From: Hyparrhenia diplandra
Taxonomy: Eukaryota; Streptophyta; Magnoliopsida; Poales; Poaceae
DNA: 64,000 nt
Direction of reading: 5' to 3'
Assembly (NCBI GenBank): GCA_015847255.1
Contig: JADLZK010005871.1
Coordinates: forward strand, 46,035-110,034
Part shown: positions 56,265 to 64,000 of the stretch, piece after piece
How the letters are laid out: every line of letters starts with the position of its first letter
Numbering within the stretch: the first letter of the stretch is position 1
Translations under genes and position numbers: made by a program
The notes under the pieces: generated by a model
What the model saw: only the letters and a program-made list of their open reading frames with translations
Database searches by the model: none
What the model was told of the DNA's origin: nothing

Positions 56265-57001
56265 CTACAGGAGGTCCCTGAGAGTTGTAGTTGTCCTGGC
56301 AGTCTTCTTTTTGCCCTGGAAAACAAAACAAGTTCGATTTTTGAGACGTCTGAAAATGAATGTACTATTCAACGTCTGAAAATGCAGTATCACCTTGGAA
56401 TCATATTTGCTTACTCTGCTCATCAGGTGGTCGGTTCTGTTCTGGGAGCTGCTCTGCAGGGGCCGGCCGTGCTCGTCGTACAGAATGACCCCGCTGAACC
56501 GCGGAAGCTCGCACCGCGTCCCCATCAGTATCCTCCGCTGCCACACCGGCGTCCTCCTCGGCGTCATCGGCGTCCTGCACCCCTCTGCTGCCGCCGCTGC
56601 CTTCTTCCCGTCCGCCGTCGTCGTGCCCCTGGACACGGTCGACCTCATCACCCCGGCCGTGACCACCGGCTCCACCGCGACGCTCCTGGTGCTCCCGCAC
56701 GGGAGCCTGGGCGGCAGCCGCAGCGGCGGCGCGCGGAGCCTCCTGCCCAGCACGTCCATGCAGTCGTAGTACTCGCACCCGCGCCTCTCGGGCTTCCGTT
56801 GCCGGCCTTCTGTGACTGTAACCCCGAACGGCCAGAGGTGCGCGGTGGTGGGTGGAACACGAGCGCCTCTGGCCTGGACGGCCGGCCGTCGTCGTTCCTG
56901 ACGACGAAGAGCGCCTTCGGCGTGCCGCGCCTTGGCTCAGGCTGCTGCTGCTGCCGCCGCCAGTTGGCCTTCCATCGCAACATGGACGCGCAGAGCCCCA
57001 T
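56265..57001 (-). CDS. Small plant protein with MGLCAS start, function unknown, one frame break
   Basis: Two exons, complement 57001..56394 and 56315..56265, around a 78-bp GT-AG intron. The N-terminus MGLCASMLRW has Gly2 and Cys4, a pattern fit for N-myristoylation and palmitoylation, so membrane attachment is likely. Then come TPKALFVVRNDDGRPSRPEA, a block CEYYDCMDVLGRRLRAP, and near the end VWQRRILMGTRCELPRFSGV followed by ILYDEHGRPL. These blocks look like a real conserved family, but I cannot name it. The first and later blocks are in different frames; the summed length is 659 nt and one lost base between about 56765 and 56850 restores 219 codons. Upstream frames on both strands are shadows of its GC-rich first exon. 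Confidence 0.65.
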
Positions 57002-57660
57002 GGGACGTACGTAGCAGGAGCCGAGGTTTGGAGCCCTGGACTTGGAAAGGGTTCAGAAGGAAACTGTGCTCGTTGGCTTGTAGTCTTGTGTTGGTTTTTT
57101 GTTTTATGGAGCAAGCAACCAAAGCAAGATGATGACGACTAATGGGAGTGATCTAGCTGGCCAAGTAAAGGAAAGGTAGATTCAGCTGCTTGGGCTTTCT
57201 TTTCCTTCCGTTCCGTGCTTAGGAGTATGTATCCCAAGCCTCGCTAACGAATATGTAAAATCTGGGTGTGGATCGGAGCGAAGCCTTGCTAAAGAATATG
57301 TAAATTTGGGTAGCGGACCGGACTGAGCGAATTGCTTCGCTACCATTTCTTCGAATTGCGGCGCAGGTTGCCGCTTCGGCGAGGGCTCCACTGCCGCCTT
57401 GCTCGATCGAAGTGCTTTTACTTGCGTGGGACGTTTGTATTCCCAAATTAAGCCTTTGCACTGCACGGGGTTCAGATGGGTTTCTTTTCTTTCCGGGAAA
57501 AAAAAAAACTTATGGGTGGGCTCAAGACATTTGCCCCATTTGGGTTTGGATTGCGTGCCCCTGATCAGTCGGAAACAGATGAAATGGTCTTAAAGAACAA
57601 CGGACGAATGCTTGCCGTGCATTTTGTCGTGTCGTGCTATGCTAGTGCTATCCTGAAACA
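57002..57660. other. Spacer with a 45-bp tandem pair
   Basis: Between two minus-strand genes. At 57239-57330 a unit of 45 bp is present twice (CCTCGCTAACGAATATGTAAA, then CCTTGCTAAAGAATATGTAAA with GGATCGGA/GGACCGGA further on). The right end is the 3' UTR of the next gene. Nothing else recognised. Confidence 0.5.
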
Positions 57661-58319
57661 TCACAGGCGGCTCTTGAAGTCGTCCCATTGCACACCCTTC
57701 TCCAGGTACTCGATGTTGGTTGGGTCAAACGGCCCCCTCACCACGTCGATCGACTGTATGATCGCCCTCTCCGGCAGGACACTCCTCGACGGATCTGCGG
57801 CCGTTCCCCGCTCAAGCTCGACGAGAAGCCCTGCGACACAGCGAGATCACGCATCAGCCACAATCTAGGCACTCGCATTGCGTCCACCATCGAATCGTGG
57901 CGGTTCAGGAAACTCTGCACTGCACCGGTGCCACACAACGTTATTGTACGTATTAAAATGAGCTAGCTAGGCCAGTGTCGGGGTACCCTGAAGACGAGCA
58001 CGACTTCCACCTCGTCGTCGACCCGGGCCTTCACCAGGGAGCGCCTGGTCGCGGGCGTCCTCGGTGTACCGCTCCATCCTCGCGACGTCCTCGTTGTGGC
58101 CCCACTCCTCGTCGTCCTCCTCGTCGTCGTCCTCGTCGTACCGCACCTGCCGCCTCACGTGGCAGACCGCTCCGTCCGCGCGCGGGCCTCTGACGCCGAC
58201 GCGGGAAGGTGCTCGAGACCGCGCGCGCTGGCGCCGTGGAGGTGGAGATGGAGGTGACAGGGGCGGGCGGCAGGCGGGGAGATGATGGTCGGTGTGGCGC
58301 AGTGGAGCTGGAGCACCAT
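57661..58319 (-). CDS. Small acidic plant protein, probably plastid, three frame breaks
   Basis: Two exons, complement 58319..57987 and 57830..57661. The chosen ATG opens a Ser/Ala/His-rich leader (MVLQLHCATPTIISPPAARP) that could be a transit peptide. Then follow RRQVRYDEDDDEEDDEEWGH, ARMERYTEDARDQALLVKAR, DDEVEVVLVFR, and in exon 2 SVLPERAIIQSIDVVRGPFD and NIEYLEKGVQWDDFKSRL to the stop. These blocks sit in different frames: one base appears lost near 58165-58190, one C extra near 58037-58040, and one base lost near 57804-57812. With these allowed for, the total is 504 nt, or 167 residues. I recall this as a plant family of unknown function, perhaps DUF7734; that name is tentative. A genuine pseudogene is the alternative. 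Confidence 0.6.
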
Positions 58320-59108
58320 GCTGGGTGAGGGGGCTGAGAGTGAGCGGGCGAGGTGTCAGGTGGATAAGGCGCGGCCTGAGCGCTGAGCGCTGTCTTAATG
58401 CTCGTCGTTTCTGCAGAAGTGACGGACGAGGATGCGAGTGGCGCTTGAATACAGTGGGCATACGCTTATATCGCCTCGATGTTGCCTCTCGAATTTCTAG
58501 CAAGTTCAAGACGTAGCGTGCCATTCTATGGAAAGTTCTATACCAAGGAATTAGCGGTAATTAGCGAGTAGTCAGTATTACCTGGCAACCTCTCGCTAAG
58601 AAAATTTTAGTTCTCTTAAAGGCTTTTTCAGATGTAACAGCAAGGTACTATGAACAGTGGTTTTTTTGTTACGAAACACAAAACATCTTTCAGTTATATT
58701 GTCAAATGCTTTTAATAAAATGTGATTATGTGGAACAAGCCAATAGCAAGGCTGTTCTAAAAAAAAATACTTCGAGCGGAGAGGGCAACAAGCGACCAAG
58801 AAATGATGTACTTTGCTAGCATTCGCAAGTTGCATATTACAACAAAGCAGAGAGGGCAAAATGGCAAAATCACTTGCTTGTAGCACTTGTGTGATTCAAT
58901 GGGGGCAACAAGCTTATTGAGTATGCTCTGCTTCTCATACACAACACGGAAATGTACTGATCAGGTTTTGCTGCTCCGAAAATCTAGAGGCAGTCCAAAT
59001 TATACACCAACCTCCCAAGAAAACAAAGCAACGATGATGAAACTCGTAGCATGGAAAAAAGGGGCTAAGAAGTTGTTTGCTGAAGATTAGCTTGAAGGTG
59101 CGCAATTC
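58320..59108. other. Spacer between minus-strand genes
   Basis: The left part is promoter and 5' UTR of the small acidic protein gene. The right part is AT-rich and should contain the 3' UTR of the complex I gene. No other feature seen. Confidence 0.4.
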
Positions 59109-62100
59109 TCACTTCTTCAGCAAGGTTGCACTGCATTGGGCCATTATCTTTGAAGCTCGAGTGATTGCATCAGTCATGTAGAAGTTCTCCACAACAGTTT
59201 TGAATGGTGTTGAGCTGACTTGTTGCTTTACAGGCGGCTTAACCTCAGCAGAGATTGTGGATGGCTCCCTCTCATCTACATGTACCAGATTGGGTGCAAC
59301 CGTACTAATCCGGTCCCTCACAGCTGAAAGACTGTCGTAAGGCAGTTGAACCCCAGCAACCTCAGAAAGAGCCCGGATGATCTTCCAGTCATCCCTAGCA
59401 TCACCAACGGTAGGAACAGCTGGGATGGTCCACTGGGTGCATCCTTCGGTATTCTCGTAGGTGCCTTCCTTCTCACTGAATGCTGAAGATGGGAGAATAA
59501 CATTGGCCCTATAGACAGCCTTGTCACCATGGTGTCCCTGGTAAACAACAAATGCATCGTCTGGAAGCTTATCCAGGCTTATATCATCAGCTCCCATCAG
59601 ATACAAGAACTTTGCTGACTTGATGCTCTCGGCAGGATTAGCAATAAGCCCAAGATCAAGAGCTGCAGCCTGTGCAGCATGGAGCAACAGGACATTAAGG
59701 CCATTCCAGTCTGGTCTCGTCACATTGAACTTCTTGGCTACAGTCTCAATCTTTGAGAACAGGGCATCTTGGTCTTCCCGTTCAAATAATCCAGCTCCAG
59801 CAATGATGACAGGGTTCTTGGCGGATTGCAGTACTGAACAGAAAGGATGACGACCCTCTGCAATCTCAACTAGGGTCTGTGGCCCTGTGCCAAGATGCTC
59901 ATGGTCATAGTTAAAGTCGGCTGGAGGACCAATGTAGCCCACCTTTGCTTGTGTTGCTTTAACAGTCTTCGAATCCTGGCATTAACCATAGCAGCTTCCA
60001 CCCTTGGCTGTTCCATGGCACAAAAGAACGTGTCATCATAATATTATGTTCACAGCAGAACTTCATATCAGCATGATGTGTCCAAAAGGCAGCACATGGA
60101 AAAAAAGTCAATAGTGGCACTTACAAACATGACACTCCAAACTAACCAGTTCAATTTATAACTTTTCCTGATAAATTAGTACAATATAATGTTCTTTCTA
60201 TGCTAGAAGATTGAAATCAACAATAGCTTTTGTTTCAAGAATATCAGCTCCATTTAAATTCCTAAGCACCACATAGCTATTGCAAAAGCGTATCAACAGC
60301 AGAGACAGTGATTAAACAAAATACTATATAATGGTATATTTCAGAAAATGCAATTAGCAATGAAGAAAATGGCACTAGGCACTGAGGAGAATCTTACCTG
60401 AGTGCCAACCAAAAGGAAGACATCAGCCTTTTCAAGCCCAGCAATGCTCGTATTCATTAGGTAGTTAGATCGCAGATCTGCTGGAGGATTGGGACCATTT
60501 CCCTCACAGAGGACCTTATCTGAACCCAGTCTGTTAACAAAATCTTTTTCAGTGCCATCATGGATTCTGCATCAGAAAGTTTTCCAGCAACTCCAGTTAT
60601 TTCTTCTGGCTTAACTTGATGCAAAACCTCAGCAACAACTGCAAGGGCATCACGCCACGTCACGGCCTTAAACCTGCCATCAGGACCACGGATCATAGGG
60701 TCATTTAGTCTTTGCCTCTTCAAACCATCATAACAAAACCGTGTTTTTTATCCGATATCCATTCCTCATTAATGTCCTGCAAGGAACAGGGAAAGTGATG
60801 TCAACTACACATATTGACATCTAATATGATAATAACCTTTGTTTTCTCAAATATATAATAGCAGACTAAATGAAATCAAGACAACACCACGAAACATTAC
60901 TTCACATGAATACCAACCAAAAAACAAACACAAGAGTCAAAATTGTAAGAGAAATGGAGAATAAACAAACCTCATTGAGGCGTGGAACAATGCGCATAAC
61001 TTCAGGTCCTCTGCTGTCAACTCTTATGTTGGAGCCCACTGCATCTGTAACATCAATAGTCTCGGTGCCCTTCAGTTCCCAGTTCGAGCTTTAAATGCAA
61101 ATGGCTTGGATGTAAGAGCCCCAACAGGGCAGATATCAATAACATTTCCAGATAGTTCACTTGTCATAAGTTTCTCAACATATGTTCCAATTTCTTCACC
61201 ACTGCCACGACCTAACATACCAAGGTCTTGAACTCCAGCAACCTCAGTAGCAAACCTGACACACCTGCAATTTGAAAAGAAAATACTGTCACATATCAGC
61301 CAAGGTACACAGCTTGCATGAGTAGAGAGAACAAATTTTTGTACTGCACATGATGACAATGCAAATTAAGAAACCAGTAGAATGAAGCATGAATAGATCA
61401 GATAGAATGCTTAAAGAATGAAGTCCTTGCAGAATACACATAGAAAAAGGATACACCTGAAACGATAATAATTGATATTTATCAACATGCAAACAAAAAA
61501 AAGCATCACCTTGTACATTGGATGCAACGAGTCATCACTGTCTTAACCAAGGGACCCAAATTCTTGTCCACAACTGACCGCTTCATCTCAGTGAACCGAC
61601 CACGGTCAGCACCAAATGCCATAGACTGATCCTGGGGTCGCACTCCCCACCCTGATCACAGATTGGGCAGTCCAGTGGATGGTTCATGAGCAAGAACTCC
61701 ATGACACCCTCCCTCGCCTTCTTTGCCACTGGGGTGTTTGTCTTAATCTTCATCCTAATCCAGCAAAAGTGATCATTCAGTGCTCCAAAATTCACTAATC
61801 AAGTTACAGCGATTTGAGGTATCTAGTTTCTCCAACCATTTCGAACGGTTTGGGAATCACACAAGTAAATCTACGCAGAACCCTAAGTTGTTGAGGCAGT
61901 GAGGTGCCTAGGAAATTGATGGATCTGAGAATTTGAGGGCACACAACATTAGCTAATAAACAAGCGCAGCAGACCAACATGGCAACATTACCCACATTTC
62001 AATATCAGAACAGCGCGCAGGAACATGAAAAGCGCCTAGGAAATGCAAAGGGGCCAGCTGACCTGGGAGCGCGGGCATGGCACAGGAAGCGACGGGCTTG

Positions 62101-62479
62101 GGCGACTTCTCGACCTCGACGAGGCACATACGGCAGTTCCCAGCGATGGAGAGTCGGCTATGGTAGCAGAAGCGCGGTATGTCGACTCCGGCGACCTCGC
62201 AGGCCTGGAGCACGGTGAACCCCGCGGGGATCCGCACCGCGTGGCCGTCCACGAACACCTCGAGCGCGTCCTCCGGGTTGGGCGGAAGCTCCACGCGGGC
62301 GCCGCCAACAGGCTCCGCGGCGGAGGTAGCTCCGGGTCGGCCGGCGCCACCGCCGCGCCGGCCTCCGGCGATCCCGCGGCGGCGGTCGGGGAGATCCAGC
62401 GGCAGGACGCGGCCACGGCGGGGCAGCGCGACGACAGGCGCGAGTTGGATTGGCGGAGAGCCCGCGCGAGGAACGCCAT
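59109..62479 (-). CDS. NDUFS1: Complex I 75-kDa subunit (NDUFS1 type), about seven frame breaks
   Basis: Nuclear-encoded subunit of mitochondrial NADH dehydrogenase that carries three iron-sulfur clusters in the matrix arm. Five exons (complement): 62479..62063, 61754..61510, 61264..60971, 60776..60398, 60007..59109. The Arg/Ser-rich start MAFLARALRQSNSRLSSRC is a mitochondrial presequence. Cluster ligands are visible: CYHSRLSIAGNCRMCLVE (2Fe-2S), CPICDQGGEC, TRCIQCTRCVRFA and NVIDICPVGAL; the molybdopterin-like domain follows. One base is missing near 62314-62320, at the exon 2 start (61754), near 61633-61637, 61080-61085, 60744-60749, 60545-60549 and 59969-59973. Exons sum to 2234 nt; adding seven gives 2241, that is 746 residues, the expected plant length. 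Uniform one-base losses suggest sequencing error rather than decay. Confidence 0.93.
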
Positions 62480-64000
62480 GGCGGCGGTGGCGGCGGCGGC
62501 GAGGCGATGGGATCGAGCGGAGACGGTAGAGAGGAGCCCTCGACCTCGGGAGAGTGGTGAGAGGGGATGGGTTGTCTCCGGAGAGAAGTGGCTCGTGGCC
62601 CTGCTACGCGTACACGAGGTTTCAAGAGCGGTGTGAGGATGGCACGTGGGCCCCGCGGATGGGGCCCCAGTGGCAGTGGAAGGTCGGTTTTGCGGTGGCG
62701 GAAGGGGCTCGTGGGCGCTGCATTTCGCTTCGGTGTTGAATCTCGGACCTTGGATGGACACGGTGTATGAACGGCGGCCACAGGAAATGGCTTGTTGGAA
62801 GGAAGAGTGTGTTTACCTGTGTACTTTGTTTTAGCAGATATTATTCCTTCATTCCTGAGAGAAAAAATGTTATTCAAGCATGTAGTTTTTGAAATTATAT
62901 TATTAAAAGAACAAATATATTGGCATGAAGATCAAAAGGCCACTTATTTTGCTTCTTAAAGTTGACAACAATCTATTTTATTGTTTGTACACCTTACCAA
63001 CGATATTAAATATTAGTACACATAAATATAGAAGTGCAAGACACCAAAACAGACAACTCCATTTTTCTAGAGGCTGAATTACACAACATCAAATCTACTT
63101 GTTTCATCTTTAGGCTTCACACCTTTTCAAAGGCTCTGCAACGATGTGTACTAGAGTTCCTACACACAAAAATAAGTATAACTGAGTAGATTGTGACAAC
63201 TGAAAAAAATAGCAAATTAAATCTCTACTTACTATAGCATCCATATATTAATCCAACATCCTCATCATAAATCATGATAACACACAAAAAAAAATGCTTC
63301 AAGAAGGAAGACATCTCAATGGTTAATGATAGGAGGATCATGCAACTTCAAATCGAACAAGAAATCAATCAAGTAGCCAAGCAAAGCAATCAAGGATTGT
63401 ACACACATTAACACCATTAGAGGCTAAAGCAAACGAAAAGGGCCAAGAAATTAAACAAAAGTTTTTTTTTAGACCTAAATACTTTTCTCTTGTTCTACTT
63501 GATTACACAACCTATCTTAATGTGCTATTCATTATGCATATGTTTTAGCATGATAGCTCTAAGAACTTCGTTGTTAGTATGAATCTTTCTCATTCTTAAT
63601 TAGGTTAAGACCACAAGTGAGGAGGAAGGATTTAGATAGGATAAGATTTGTTGTAATGAATTTTTAGAGCCTCAATTCATCCTCTTGGGAAGCTATTCGA
63701 TCCTTACACCTTGCAATGTCCAAAAGGGCGGCTTTGTCTTTAGGTGGAAGATGTAGAGGGAAGAAGAGATGGAGATTGTGACATAATACTATGTCGTCTT
63801 TGATAAAAAAGTGCAAACAAAAGATGCATGCATAAAAATATAGCGCTGATTCGGTATGTTGAGCGTACTCTCATCTAGACCTAGAAATGCAGAGGATCGG
63901 CTATAACATGCCACATCCAAGGAAAGAGAGTTGGCAAAATTACATTTGGACTCTTGACACTTGTAACAAATTAAAAGCTTGATCAACATAGGCCAACAAC
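62480..64000. other. Upstream of the complex I gene, then AT-rich intergenic
   Basis: The first 300 bp are GC-rich promoter and 5' UTR of the minus-strand gene; open frames there come from composition. From about 62830 the sequence is AT-rich with no recognisable gene, repeat or transposon end. Confidence 0.4.

Noticed and set aside
43080..62479. Calling threonine deaminase, DRP1 and NDUFS1 pseudogenes
   Set aside because: Nearly all exons, splice sites and active-site motifs are intact; scattered one-base losses in five neighbouring genes fit sequencing error better than decay.

Overview
The window reads as nuclear DNA from a grass (Poaceae). The genes have many introns with canonical GT-AG borders, several first exons are very GC-rich, Stowaway-type MITEs with TA target duplications are present, and the LTR-derived insertions have grass-like ends. 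Nothing bacterial, viral or organellar was seen. I cannot name the species from sequence alone.

Layout, left to right. 1-4.5 kb: old diverged tandem repeat and one MITE. 4.5-7.4 kb (-): LRR receptor-like pseudokinase. 7.4-16.3 kb: intergenic, two MITEs, simple repeats and a GC-rich block. 16.5-21.8 kb (+): cytosolic phosphoglucomutase, 18 exons. 22.8-25.4 kb (-): cytosolic glutamine synthetase, 12 exons, tail to tail with phosphoglucomutase. 25.9-31.7 kb: transposon-derived block in which two direct repeats of about 0.88 kb flank an LTR-like segment with minisatellites and a solo LTR (5-bp target duplication) that itself carries a small TRIM-type element (its own 5-bp duplication). 33.0-33.6 kb: two tRNA-like SINE heads. 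35.4-39.4 kb: a divergent pair, a grass beta-propeller-like protein (-) and a P-class PPR protein (+). 39.6-40.8 kb: a broken partial copy of the phosphoglucomutase gene. 43.1-47.1 kb (+): plastid threonine deaminase. 47.8-48.4 kb: inverted repeat and a LINE-type RNase H remnant. 49.4-55.7 kb (+): dynamin-related protein of the DRP1 class. 56.3-62.5 kb (-): three genes, a small acylation-type protein of unknown function, a small acidic probable plastid protein, and the 75-kDa subunit of mitochondrial complex I. 62.5-64 kb: intergenic.

The genes are unrelated housekeeping genes (sugar phosphate interconversion, ammonium assimilation, isoleucine synthesis, membrane fission, respiration, organelle RNA processing, receptor signalling). 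There is no operon-like co-function and I found no convincing new biological system. The most notable pattern is one of sequence quality or gene decay: all five genes from 43 to 62.5 kb carry single-base frame breaks (about 16, nearly all one-base losses), while four of the five genes to the left are cleanly in frame and the fifth (PPR) has one open frame with a possible compensating shift. Restoring one base per break gives whole codon numbers and family-typical lengths, which points to uncorrected sequencing deletions rather than five dying genes. The nested retroelements and the rearranged phosphoglucomutase copy are the best biological observations.
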